A stretch of DNA of 19,414 nucleotides from Myxococcota bacterium (GCA_030066475.1 JASJBO010000044.1:1-19414), one strand, 5' to 3'; positions 1-7,660 are shown, counted from the stretch's first letter. The notes: generated by a model not told the origin, from the sequence alone. Translations and numbers: made by a program.

Positions 1-3
1 CGC

Positions 4-1020
4 TCAGCGGTCGAGGATGCGGTCGAGGTCGCCCTGCGCTTCCAGGCACGCGTGTCGACCGGTGCCCTCGAAGACGAGCCGATCGCCTTCGGGCGTTCGG
101 GCGAGCAGGCGCACATCGACCTGCGAGGTCATGGTCTCTGCGACGCGCTCGAGCATCTGGCGCTCGTAGGGGGCCATGAGCAGTGCTCCCTCCGCCTTGC
201 GGCTGTCGACCTCGAGCCGGTGGCTGCGGCTCGACAGTCGCATGTGGAAGTGCGTGTCACTCACCGAGAGCTCGTCGATGACGGCTCCCGTGTAGGTCGT
301 GAAGCGGTAGAGCTGCCCGTCGAGCCACAGGCCGACGATGAAGCCGCGGAAGGCTCCCGTCGCCCAGGGGATGGTCGCCACGGAAGCCGTGAGGCACACG
401 CCCTCGCGGTCGAAGTGATTGCTCTGGGTCCAGACGTAGCCGAGGGGGAAGCTCCGACCCCAGTCCTTCTCGCAGTAGCCCCGGCCGCCGTCGAAGCAAC
501 GCGCCTCGCCGTCCACGAGCAGCGTGCCCGAGAGCGCGTGGTCGAGGCTCAGGATCCCGTGGTAGCACTGCATCAGCGGCGTGAAGCCATAGGGACCCAT
601 GACACCGGGTGAGAGGAGGCGCACCGGCCAGGGCTCGAAGGGCCCGAACTCGATGCGGCCCTCGACGGCCGGCCCACCGCCGGCGTGCTCGGGATCGAGG
701 TGCAGCTCGATGCCGTGGCGGCCGAAGCGGCTCTCGCCGACGCGAGCCTCGAAGCGGTCGGCGGCTGCTGTGAAGTCGCCCAGGTCGTAGCGGTGGTACC
801 AGCTTTCGCCCCGTGCACCGTCGAGCAGCTGCACAAACGCGTGGGCGTCCTGGCCCAGGAAGACGCCTGGAATCAGAGCGTACGGGTGGCGGCCCTCGGC
901 ATCGACCAGCTTCAGGTACCAGCCCTCGAACACGTCGGTGCGGCGGCCGCTGGCCAGCAGGTGCCCGTAGTGGAAGCCCTCCGGACGCCACACACTGCGC
1001 AGTCGATCGAGGCAGCCCAT
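4..1020 (-). CDS. tocopherol cyclase-like protein
   Basis: A 338-residue protein with the features of the tocopherol cyclase (VTE1-like) beta-barrel family. An FEGWY motif lies at residues 31-35, shortly after a conserved F-H-Y-G segment (16-19). An aromatic C-terminal half contains EKDWG at 184-188 followed by a Tyr/Trp-rich strand. In plants and cyanobacteria the family closes the chromanol ring of tocopherols. Its bacterial relatives outside phototrophs are largely uncharacterised, and nothing here shows that tocopherol is made, so the substrate is unknown. The length fits a complete bacterial member. The ATG start has no clear Shine-Dalgarno, but it sits at the expected distance before the first conserved block. 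The gene lies 42 bp downstream of the MDR oxidoreductase on the same strand, so the two are probably co-transcribed. The TGA stop is at 4-6, so the gene is complete in the window. Confidence 0.82.
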   Translation of the reverse strand: MGCLDRLRSVWRPEGFHYGHLLASGRRTDVFEGWYLKLVDAEGRHPYALIPGVFLGQDAHAFVQLLDGARGESWYHRYDLGDFTAAADRFEARVGESRFGRHGIELHLDPEHAGGGPAVEGRIEFGPFEPWPVRLLSPGVMGPYGFTPLMQCYHGILSLDHALSGTLLVDGEARCFDGGRGYCEKDWGRSFPLGYVWTQSNHFDREGVCLTASVATIPWATGAFRGFIVGLWLDGQLYRFTTYTGAVIDELSVSDTHFHMRLSSRSHRLEVDSRKAEGALLMAPYERQMLERVAETMTSQVDVRLLARTPEGDRLVFEGTGRHACLEAQGDLDRILDR

Positions 1021-1062
1021 GACGGCCGAGCATAGGCATTCGCGTTTTCGAGCGCCTGACGC

Positions 1063-1992
1063 TCACGCAAGCAGCACGAACTCACCCGGGGCGCGATCGC
1101 GCGAGCGCACCGCGTCGAGCGCGGCGGCTGCCTCCTCGAGAGCGTAGGTCCGCGCGATGGGCGTAGTCAGCCCGCCCCGCTCGACCAGATCGGCGATCGC
1201 GTCGAGGGCGCCGGGTGTGCTCCTCATCGGGAGGAAGCGGATCGAGATGCCTCGCGGTGCCCCGATGCGAGCGGCGCCCGAGATCGTCGTGACGACGCGT
1301 CCTCCATCGCGGACGAAGTCGAGCGCTCGAGCGAGGGACGCGCCGCCGACGAGGTCCAACGCCGCCTCGACGCCTCGCGGCGCGGCGGGCGCCACGAGGC
1401 GCCCCCACGGCGTGCGATGGTCGACGGCGAGCTCGGCGCCGAGCTGGCGGAGCGGCTCCAGAGCCCCGGCACCGGCGATCGCGATCACACGCAGGCCGCG
1501 CCCACGCGCCATCTCGACTGCCGCGCGTCCGACCGCGCCGCCCGCCCCGACGACCAGCAGCGTGGATTCCAACGGGAGGTCGAGCAGGTCGAGTGCCTGC
1601 CAGGCGGCGAGCCCACGGACCGGGGTGGCCGCCGCCTCCGCGTCGCTGGCGGTACGCGGCGCTCGGCCGCAGGCAGACGACCGCAGCGAGACGCGTTCGG
1701 CCCACGCCCCGACGATCCCGGGGTTGGCCATCACCCGGTCGCCGACCGCGAAGCCCTCGACCCCGGCGCCGAGCTCACGAACGCGGCCGCACAGCTCCGC
1801 GCCCAGAGTGAACGGCAGTCCGTCGCTCGGAAGGAACCGTGTGAGCCTCCCTTCCGCAACCGCGAGGTCCCAGGCGCCCACCCCGACCGCCGAGACGTCG
1901 ATCAGGATCTCGCCGTGAACAGGCCCTGCCGCCGCGGGGATCGCGTCGATCCGCGGATCCTCACCGAAGCGGTGGACGCGAACCGCGCGGAT
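1063..1992 (-). CDS. MDR-superfamily NAD(P)H:quinone oxidoreductase-like
   Basis: A zinc-independent medium-chain dehydrogenase/reductase resembling quinone oxidoreductases, about 309 residues from the start chosen here. The N-terminal GroES-like part contains the usual G-D-R-V block (84-87). The nucleotide-binding Rossmann motif is GAGGAVG at 149-155, and a D-L-V-G-G segment follows. No catalytic zinc ligands are evident. It probably reduces a quinone, enone or similar carbonyl with NAD(P)H. The start is unusual. The canonical R-A-V-R-V-H-R-F opening is preceded in frame by ATC (1990-1992), with AGAAGGA (1997-2003) four bases upstream. The nearest in-frame ATG/GTG/TTG is GTG at 2170-2172, which would add 60 residues that look non-homologous. 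The start is therefore uncertain and the family assignment is secure. The gene is upstream of, and probably co-transcribed with, the tocopherol cyclase-like gene. Confidence 0.85.
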   Translation of the reverse strand: MRAVRVHRFGEDPRIDAIPAAAGPVHGEILIDVSAVGVGAWDLAVAEGRLTRFLPSDGLPFTLGAELCGRVRELGAGVEGFAVGDRVMANPGIVGAWAERVSLRSSACGRAPRTASDAEAAATPVRGLAAWQALDLLDLPLESTLLVVGAGGAVGRAAVEMARGRGLRVIAIAGAGALEPLRQLGAELAVDHRTPWGRLVAPAAPRGVEAALDLVGGASLARALDFVRDGGRVVTTISGAARIGAPRGISIRFLPMRSTPGALDAIADLVERGGLTTPIARTYALEEAAAALDAVRSRDRAPGEFVLLA

Positions 1993-2055
1993 CCGGTCCT
2001 TCTGCCGGGCGTGATCGGAGTTCGAGATGGGGGCGCCCTCGGGTCGGGTTTCTGA

Positions 2056-2109
2056 GCGGCGACTGTATCCGAAATTCGAGCGCGCAACCGATGCTTCGCC
2101 GTTGCGTGC
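2056..2109. promoter_or_regulatory. divergent promoter region with dyad
   Basis: The roughly 190-bp gap between the MDR gene and the divergent MFS gene holds the most AT-rich stretch nearby (around 2064-2077, with TATCCG followed by AAATT). Next to it is an inverted repeat: GCGCGCAAC at 2080-2088 and GTTGCGTGC at 2101-2109, matching at 8 of 9 positions with a 12-bp spacer. This could be a regulator operator that serves both directions. The promoter elements themselves cannot be assigned with confidence. Confidence 0.3.
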
Positions 2110-2184
2110 GGGACCCGGCGCGCGAGATGGCGGGCCGGCGGACTGGCGAGCGCTGTCGCGGATGCGGTACACGGATGACCTCCC

Positions 2185-3414
2185 GTGCGACCCCATCGCC
2201 GTGTCTTCGCGCTCTCGGCCTTCATCTGGGCCGGCGAGAGCATCTACCTGCTGCCGTACACCCTGCGGCGGGACTACCGCGGGACCCTGATCGAGGTGCT
2301 CCAGCTGCCGGACGAGGCGGCCCTGGGCGCAGTCTACAGCGTCTTCGGAGCGCTCTGCCTCGGTGCCTACGTCGCGGGCGGGTGGCTGGCGGACCGGGTC
2401 TCGCCGCGGATCCTGCTGCCCTTCTCGCTCGCGCTCACGGCCGTCGGCGGTGGAGTCCTGGCCAGCTTCCCGTCGTCTCCCGTCGTGCTCTATGCGCTCT
2501 TCGCGCTCTGGGCCTTCTCCACGATCCTCACGTTCTGGGCGGCGCTCATCAAGGCGACCCGGGCCTGGGGTGGCGAGTCGGAGCAGGGTCGCGCCTTCGG
2601 CCTGCTCGACGGGGGCCGCGGTCTGGTCGCCGCGGTGGCCGCGTCCGTCGGTCTCCAGCTCTTCGCCGCGCAGGGCGGAGGCGCTTCGGGGCTGCGCGCG
2701 GTGATCGCGCTCTACACCGGGGCGTGCCTGATCGGCGCGGTCGCCACGTGGTTTGCGGTGCCGGGCGGGGCCGAGCTGGGGCCTGCCCGTGAGCGTGCCG
2801 ACGCCGGCGCCAGGCTGCGGGAGGTCCTGCGGCGACCGAACGTGTGGCTGCTCGGCGGGGTGATCTTCTGCGCCTACACGGCGTACTACGGGACCTTCTA
2901 CTTCGCCGGCTTCGCCTCGACGGCGCACGGGCAGAGCGCCGCCGGCGGCGCCGCGGTGAGCGTGGCGAGCGGATGGCTCCGCGCCATCGTGCCCGTGGTC
3001 GCGGGGCTCTCCGCGGACCGCCTGAGCTCGCGGAACGTCATCGTGCTGAGCTTCGTCGTGCTCGTCGTTGCCTTCGCGAGCCTGGCCGTCCTGAGCCCGG
3101 AGGTCGGCGGCCTTGCGCTCCTCTACGTGCAGGCCGCGACGGTGGCCGCGGCCGCCTTCGCCCTGCGGGGCGTGTACTACGCGCTGCTCGAGGAGGGAGG
3201 CCTCCCGACGCACCTCACGGGCACGGCGGTCGGCGTCGTCGCGCTGATCGGCTACACCCCCGACGTCCTGACGCCCTATCTTTGGGGCGTGTTGCTCGAC
3301 GCGCTGCCGGGCGCGACGGGCTACCGGGTGCTGTTCGGCTCGCTGGCCGTGAGCTCTCTCCTGGGGACACTGCTCGCCGTCTTGCATCGTCGGAAGCTCA
3401 GGAGCTCCCCGTGA
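2185..3414 (+). CDS. MFS transporter
   Basis: A 409-residue polytopic inner-membrane protein of the major facilitator superfamily with about 12 hydrophobic segments. The loop-2/3 signature G-G-W-L-A-D-R-V-S-P-R is at residues 65-75, and a second-half counterpart G-L-S-A-D-R-L-S-S-R fits the usual internal duplication. The substrate cannot be read from the sequence; the context suggests export or uptake of a small molecule modified by the neighbouring enzymes. The start is GTG at 2185, with only a weak GGATGA upstream. Its TGA stop overlaps the GTG start of the next gene (GTGA at 3411-3414), so translation of the two is probably coupled. It is the first gene of a three-gene plus-strand operon. 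Confidence 0.88.
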   Translation: MRPHRRVFALSAFIWAGESIYLLPYTLRRDYRGTLIEVLQLPDEAALGAVYSVFGALCLGAYVAGGWLADRVSPRILLPFSLALTAVGGGVLASFPSSPVVLYALFALWAFSTILTFWAALIKATRAWGGESEQGRAFGLLDGGRGLVAAVAASVGLQLFAAQGGGASGLRAVIALYTGACLIGAVATWFAVPGGAELGPARERADAGARLREVLRRPNVWLLGGVIFCAYTAYYGTFYFAGFASTAHGQSAAGGAAVSVASGWLRAIVPVVAGLSADRLSSRNVIVLSFVVLVVAFASLAVLSPEVGGLALLYVQAATVAAAAFALRGVYYALLEEGGLPTHLTGTAVGVVALIGYTPDVLTPYLWGVLLDALPGATGYRVLFGSLAVSSLLGTLLAVLHRRKLRSSP

Positions 3415-4415
3415 CCGAGGCCGAACGAGTCCGCGCCCTCTCCTTCCTCGATGAAGCCAATGCCGAGAGCGAGGGCATCGACGAGAGGTGGGCCGCGAGC
3501 AACGAGCAGTGGTGGGATTGGTATCTCTCCCTCGCCCACGACGAGGGGCGCCCTGCCGGCCCGCCGCTCCAGGTGCCGCCCCTGCCCGAGCTTCCGGGTC
3601 CGTCGCTGCCGGAGCTGGAGGCGGAGCTGAACGCGCCCTACTCCCTGCTCCCGGATGCGATCGAGACCTTCCGGGCCGAGGGCTACGTCAAGCTGAAGGA
3701 CGTCTGCTCTCCGGAAGCGCTCCTGCTCCTGCGACGCACGTTCGAAGCGCTCTTCGAGCGGGCGCTCGGGGAAGCGCCCGCGATGCGCTTCCCGAGCCTC
3801 GAGATGATGTGGACGACCGACGCGGTCGCCCGCGCCTTCGCCGTGAGCCGCCGCCTCGCCCGGATCGCCGCGGAGCTGCTGGGGGTTCCCGCCGTGCGCC
3901 TCTACCACGACAACGCGCTCTCGAAGCTGCCCGGCTGCGGCCGGACGCCCTGGCACTACGATGCCCACCACTACCCCATCGCTTCCGAGAACGTGGTGAC
4001 GGTCTGGGTGCCGCTTCAGCCGACGCCCGTGGCGATGGGCCCCCTCGCCTTCGCGCGGGGCATCGAGACCTGGCGTCGGGTCGCCGACCTCCCGTTCAGC
4101 AAGTTCGACGACTCCTACGATCGCGGGATTGCCGAGGCGCTCCGGGACGCAGGCGTGGCGGTCGACGACGGCCCCTTCGAGCTCGGCGAGGTGAGCTTCC
4201 ACCACACCCGAAGCCTCCACACCGCCGGACCCAACCGCACGGACCGAGCGCGGATGGCGCTTGCGACCACCTACCTCGAGGACGGTGCTCGCCTGGTCGA
4301 CTCGCCCACCCTGATCAGCGGCGACTTCGAGAAGTTCATGCCCGGCGTGAAGCCGGGCGATCCGATCGCGAGCCGGCTGAACCCGATCCTCTACGACCGG
4401 AGGGCGACGTCCTGA
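3411..4415 (+). CDS. PhyH-family Fe(II)/2-oxoglutarate dioxygenase
   Basis: A 334-residue phytanoyl-CoA dioxygenase family protein. The metal triad is visible as H182-x-D184 in W-H-Y-D and a distal H270 in S-L-H-T-A-G-P-N. R281, eleven residues after the distal His, matches the spacing of the 2-oxoglutarate-binding Arg in human PHYH. All cofactor-binding residues are therefore present and the enzyme is probably active as a hydroxylase, or possibly a halogenase-like or ring-modifying oxygenase. The substrate is unknown. The GTG start at 3411 is supported by AGGAG (3400-3404) and by its overlap with the MFS stop. An open frame extends far upstream, but it lies on the MFS gene and is not used. 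The methyltransferase begins one base after this gene's stop. An acidic, Trp-rich N-terminus (residues 1-60) precedes the core. Confidence 0.88.
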   Translation: MTEAERVRALSFLDEANAESEGIDERWAASNEQWWDWYLSLAHDEGRPAGPPLQVPPLPELPGPSLPELEAELNAPYSLLPDAIETFRAEGYVKLKDVCSPEALLLLRRTFEALFERALGEAPAMRFPSLEMMWTTDAVARAFAVSRRLARIAAELLGVPAVRLYHDNALSKLPGCGRTPWHYDAHHYPIASENVVTVWVPLQPTPVAMGPLAFARGIETWRRVADLPFSKFDDSYDRGIAEALRDAGVAVDDGPFELGEVSFHHTRSLHTAGPNRTDRARMALATTYLEDGARLVDSPTLISGDFEKFMPGVKPGDPIASRLNPILYDRRATS

Positions 4416-4416
4416 G

Positions 4417-5256
4417 ATGAGTCGGGAAGCCGGAGACACCCGCGAGCGGAGCCTGGCCCACTGGAGCGAGGCAGGTCGAGCCGAGATGGACGCCTTCTAC
4501 CGGGTGGCCACCCTCGACTACCGGGAGCTCGCCCGGGCCTGGGACTGGGACGCCTTCTTCCGGCAGCGCGGGGCGACGCGGTCGCCCGTCCGCATCCTCG
4601 ACGTCGCCTGCGGCAGCGGGAAGTTCCCCACCGCGCTGCGCACTCACACCCGGCTCGGCGCGCTCGAGGGCACGCGCCTCGTCCTCGACCTGCTCGATCC
4701 CAGCGACTTCTCCCTCCGCGAGGCGCGGGCCTCCCTCGCACCTCCCATGGTTGGAGGCCGTGCCTTCGAGTGCACGCTGCAGGACCTCCCTGCCGAGGCC
4801 ACGGGCTACGACGTGGTCTGGGCCGTCCACGCCCTCTACGCCCTGCCCGAGGCCGAGCTGCCGGCCGGCGTGGAGGCGTTCCTGCGCGCCCTCGCGCCCG
4901 ACGGCCTCGGCTTCGTCGCCCACGCCGCGCGATCGGCGCACTACCTGGCCTTCTACGAGGCGTATCTCTCCCGCTTCCGGCCCGACGGCACGCCCTACAC
5001 CAGCGCGGAGCTCGTGGCCGGGGCCTTCCGCGACGCGGGCGCCAAGGTCGACGTGCGTCCGCTGGCCTACGAGCAGGTCATCGACGACGAGGCGGTGCTC
5101 GAGGGCTTCCTCCAGCGTTGCCTCTTCGATTCGGGGCTGAGCCTCGCCGACATGCGCCAGGACCCGGTGCTCGGCGCCTACCTGGAGGAGCGCCGGGACG
5201 CGGGCGGCCGCTCCCGCTTCCGGCAGGACGTGTCGATGATCTTCATCCGTCGATGA
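4417..5256 (+). CDS. class I SAM-dependent methyltransferase (cluster copy 1)
   Basis: A 279-residue Rossmann-fold methyltransferase. Motif I, I-L-D-V-A-C-G-S-G-K, is at residues 60-69. A post-motif acidic strand (L-D-L-L-D-P) and a W-A-V-H-A-L-Y-A-L stretch occupy the positions of motifs II-IV. The C-terminal layout, ending Q-D-V-S-M-I-F-I, resembles the neighbouring histamine-N-methyltransferase-like enzyme (5243-6127, ending H-P-V-D-V-F-F-I), so the two may be distant paralogues. The methyl acceptor is unknown. The ATG at 4417 lies one base after the PhyH stop, with a GGAGGG about 12 bases upstream, which suggests translational coupling in the MFS-PhyH-methyltransferase operon. Its last 14 bases overlap the convergent methyltransferase gene. 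Confidence 0.88.
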   Translation: MSREAGDTRERSLAHWSEAGRAEMDAFYRVATLDYRELARAWDWDAFFRQRGATRSPVRILDVACGSGKFPTALRTHTRLGALEGTRLVLDLLDPSDFSLREARASLAPPMVGGRAFECTLQDLPAEATGYDVVWAVHALYALPEAELPAGVEAFLRALAPDGLGFVAHAARSAHYLAFYEAYLSRFRPDGTPYTSAELVAGAFRDAGAKVDVRPLAYEQVIDDEAVLEGFLQRCLFDSGLSLADMRQDPVLGAYLEERRDAGGRSRFRQDVSMIFIRR

Positions 5257-6127
5257 AGAAGACGTCGACCGGGTGGGAGATGTGGTTCCGGCCCCGATCC
5301 TCCACGACGATGAGGCGGAGGTAGCGCTCCACGATCTCCTGCACGAGCGGGGGCAGGCGCTGGCTGTCGACCTGGATGATGAAGTCCCGCAGCGCGAGGC
5401 CGATGTCCGGATCCGCTTCCACGAAGGGCGTCACCTCGACCGCCGCCTCGACCCGGCCGCGCTCGTAGCCCCAGCCCCAACGGTCGAACCGCTCCGCCAG
5501 GTCCTCCGCGAAGAGCGTCGGCCGAGCGTACCGCTTGTCCCAGAAGCGCACGGCGAGGTCGTTGAGCGCCTCGCGAGGCGCGTGGAACACGACGAGGCGG
5601 CCGCCCGGTGCGAGGAGCTTGCGGGCCTTCTCGAGCGCTGCGGACGGGTCGGGCATGTAGTAGAGGCAGTGAACGAAGTGGATCAGCTCGAAGGCGCGGT
5701 CGGCCTCGAAGGCCTCGAAGGTCGCGGGAACCACCTCGACGCGCGCCGCGGGCAGCGCGGCCTGTCGGAATCGACGCTCGAAGGCCTCGCACTCCACCCG
5801 ATTGGGGTTGACGCCGACGTAGTGAAGCTGGGCCGTCCGGGACACGAGCCTCGTCGCGACCGGGAGGTCGAGCATTCCGCTGCCGCAGCCGACGCTGAGA
5901 ACGCGGAAGGGACGTTCGGGGCGCAGGGCGGGGGCGATCTGCTCGCCGAACCACTCGATGATGCGCTGCTGCTGGTTCGAGCGGCCCTCGTAGATGCCGT
6001 GCGACTCGAGGAACCGTGCATCATCCAGGGAGAAGAGATCGTCGACCCGGGCGAGGGCCTGGTCGAGTCGAGCGAGGAGACGCTGGCGCTCCTCGAGCTC
6101 GACGGCGGTCGAGACGTGCGTCGACAC
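5243..6127 (-). CDS. histamine N-methyltransferase-like SAM methyltransferase (cluster copy 2)
   Basis: A 294-residue class I methyltransferase. Motif I, V-L-S-V-G-C-G-S-G, is at residues 76-84. Downstream are an F-V-H-C-L-Y-Y-M segment and an A-P-G-G-R-L-V-V-F-H strand, the arrangement seen in histamine N-methyltransferase-like proteins. The N-terminal helix pair and the S-N-Q-Q-Q substrate-side segment (50-54) also fit that group. The acceptor is probably a small molecule and histamine itself is not implied. The GTG start at 6127 is preceded by GGGAG six bases upstream. A longer frame reaches 6331 but would put R/G-rich, non-homologous residues in front. The 3' end overlaps the opposing methyltransferase gene by 14 bp. 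The leader forms a strong hairpin that contains the ribosome binding site. Confidence 0.88.
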   Translation of the reverse strand: MSTHVSTAVELEERQRLLARLDQALARVDDLFSLDDARFLESHGIYEGRSNQQQRIIEWFGEQIAPALRPERPFRVLSVGCGSGMLDLPVATRLVSRTAQLHYVGVNPNRVECEAFERRFRQAALPAARVEVVPATFEAFEADRAFELIHFVHCLYYMPDPSAALEKARKLLAPGGRLVVFHAPREALNDLAVRFWDKRYARPTLFAEDLAERFDRWGWGYERGRVEAAVEVTPFVEADPDIGLALRDFIIQVDSQRLPPLVQEIVERYLRLIVVEDRGRNHISHPVDVFFIDG

Positions 6128-6171
6128 GGAAGCTCCCTGGCTCCGGGCGCCTGCCAGGCGATGGGAGCTTC
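6128..6171 (-). promoter_or_regulatory. 5' leader hairpin masking the methyltransferase RBS
   Basis: Read on the minus strand, the arm GAAGCTCCC (6171-6163) is perfectly complementary to GGGAGCTTC (6137-6129). The second arm contains the GGGAG Shine-Dalgarno and ends one base before the GTG start. Inside it, CCTGGC (6158-6153) can pair with GCCAGG (6141-6136), stacking on the outer stem. An alternative inner stem is the near-palindrome CGCCTG-G-CAGGCG (6160-6148). The predicted fold would hide the ribosome binding site. The same dyad could instead act as a DNA operator in this divergent region. The sequence shows the pairing; the function is inferred. Confidence 0.5.
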
Positions 6172-6323
6172 TACCGGCTCGGCCATAGCCGGAAGGTGAA
6201 CAGGAAGCGGGAGGGTGCCGGAGTGGGCGACGCTCCGCCACCCGCGGGTCCCGGCGAGGTTCGTGGCCGGCTCCCGCCCGCGGCGCGTTGCCCCGAGCCG
6301 TCCCCCGCATCAGACTCGGCCGC

Positions 6324-7652
6324 GTGCGCACGCTGGTCCCTGCCGACGTCCCCTTCGCCCCGCGGCGCGTGCCCTTCTTCTACGGCTGGGTCGTGGTCGC
6401 GGCGGCCACCTCCGGGGTGCTCTTCAGCATCCCCGGCCAGACGATGGGGGTGAGCGTCTTCACCGATTCCCTGCTCGAGGCGACGGGCCTCGGCCGGCTC
6501 GCGTTCTCGAACGCCTACCTGCTCGGCACGCTCGGCGCCGCGGCTCTGCTCCCGCGAGCGGGCGGTTGGATCGACCGCCTGGGTGTCAGGGCGGCCGCCC
6601 TGTGCGCAGCGCTGGCCCTCGGCGCGGTCGTCGCCGTGCTGTCGCAAGCCGACCGGGTGGCCCGAGCGGCCGCTGCGGTCACCGCGCTGGATCCGGGTGC
6701 CGCGGGCTTCGCCGTGCTGACGCTCCTCTTCGTCGGCTTGCGCTTCCTCGGACAGGGAGTCCTCACGCTCGTGAGCAACACCATGCTGGCCCGCTGGTTC
6801 GACCGCCGCCGGGGCCTCGCCACGGCCATCAGCGGCCTGTTCGTCGCCTTCGGCTTCGGCTATGCGCCTCGCCTCCTCGACGCGTGGATCGAGCGGGCCG
6901 GCTGGCGAGGCGCATGGCTGGAGATCGCGGTGCTGGAAGTGGTGGGCATGGGCCTGCTCGCGTGGCTCTTCTACCGGGAGGACCCGGCGTCCTGCGGCCT
7001 GACCCTCGACGGGGCCGCGGCCTCTCCCGAGCAGGGCGACCCACGGCCGGCCCCGCCCGCGTCGACCCGAGCCGAGGCCCTCCGCACGCGGGCCTTCTGG
7101 GTCCTCACCGCGAGCCTCGCCCTCCAGGGCACGGTGCTGACCGGGATCACGCTGCACATCGTCGATATCGGGGCGGAGGCAGGCCTCGGCCGGACTGCCG
7201 CCGTCTCCCTGTTCCTGCCGATGGCGGTGGTCAGCACCGCGGCCGGTGCCCTGGTCGGGTGGCTCGCCGACCGCGTACCGATCCGGACGCTGGTCCTCAG
7301 CCTGCTCGGGTGGGAGGCCCTCGGGTTCGCGGCGAGCGCTCACCTCGGGGATCCCGCGGGCTTCTGGCTGGCGGCCTTCGGCCTCGGCGTCGCCGGCGGA
7401 CACTTCAGCGTGCTCTCTGCGGTCGGCCATCCGCGCTTCTTCGGTCTGCGTCACCTCGGAGCCATCGCGGCCGCCAGCATGAGCACGGTGGTGGTCGGCA
7501 GCGCCCTCGGGCCGAGCGCCCTGGCGCTGAGCCGGGCGGCGCTCGGCTCCTACCAGCCCGCCTTCTACACGGCGGCGCTGCTGCCGCTCCTGGTCGGCCT
7601 GTTCGCCCTCGCCCCGCTCCACCCTCGGGACGTCCGGGCAGACGACCCCTAG
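6324..7652 (+). CDS. MFS transporter, OFA/monocarboxylate-like
   Basis: A major facilitator of about 442 residues from the GTG at 6324; an in-frame TTG at 6288 would add 12 residues, and neither start has a strong Shine-Dalgarno. The opening F-F-Y-G-W-V-V-V-A-A is typical of the oxalate/formate antiporter and monocarboxylate porter branch. So is the W-F-D-R-R-R-G-L-A segment in the middle of the first half. A G-G-W-I-D-R-L-G loop-2/3 motif is also present. About 12 transmembrane segments are visible, split by a hydrophilic Pro/Ala-rich loop around 7010-7080. It probably exchanges or exports an organic acid-like compound; the substrate is unknown. It is divergent from the second methyltransferase, so the two may share a regulatory region at 6128-6323. 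The TAG stop is at 7650-7652. Confidence 0.85.
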   Translation: MRTLVPADVPFAPRRVPFFYGWVVVAAATSGVLFSIPGQTMGVSVFTDSLLEATGLGRLAFSNAYLLGTLGAAALLPRAGGWIDRLGVRAAALCAALALGAVVAVLSQADRVARAAAAVTALDPGAAGFAVLTLLFVGLRFLGQGVLTLVSNTMLARWFDRRRGLATAISGLFVAFGFGYAPRLLDAWIERAGWRGAWLEIAVLEVVGMGLLAWLFYREDPASCGLTLDGAAASPEQGDPRPAPPASTRAEALRTRAFWVLTASLALQGTVLTGITLHIVDIGAEAGLGRTAAVSLFLPMAVVSTAAGALVGWLADRVPIRTLVLSLLGWEALGFAASAHLGDPAGFWLAAFGLGVAGGHFSVLSAVGHPRFFGLRHLGAIAAASMSTVVVGSALGPSALALSRAALGSYQPAFYTAALLPLLVGLFALAPLHPRDVRADDP

Positions 7653-7660
7653 GTGGTGGG

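Noticed and set aside
1993..3387. Upstream extension of the MDR frame antisense to the MFS gene, giving a 774-codon open frame.
   Set aside because: The extension is low-complexity, Arg/Glu/Gln-rich and opposite a clear transporter gene. Homology begins only at about 1992.
2844..3410. Upstream extension of the PhyH frame into the MFS gene.
   Set aside because: It is Arg-rich shadow sequence, and the GTG at 3411 has a good AGGAG and the usual stop/start overlap.
6171..7622. 483-codon minus-strand frame opposite the second MFS gene.
   Set aside because: It is highly charged low-complexity antisense translation with no membrane or domain pattern.
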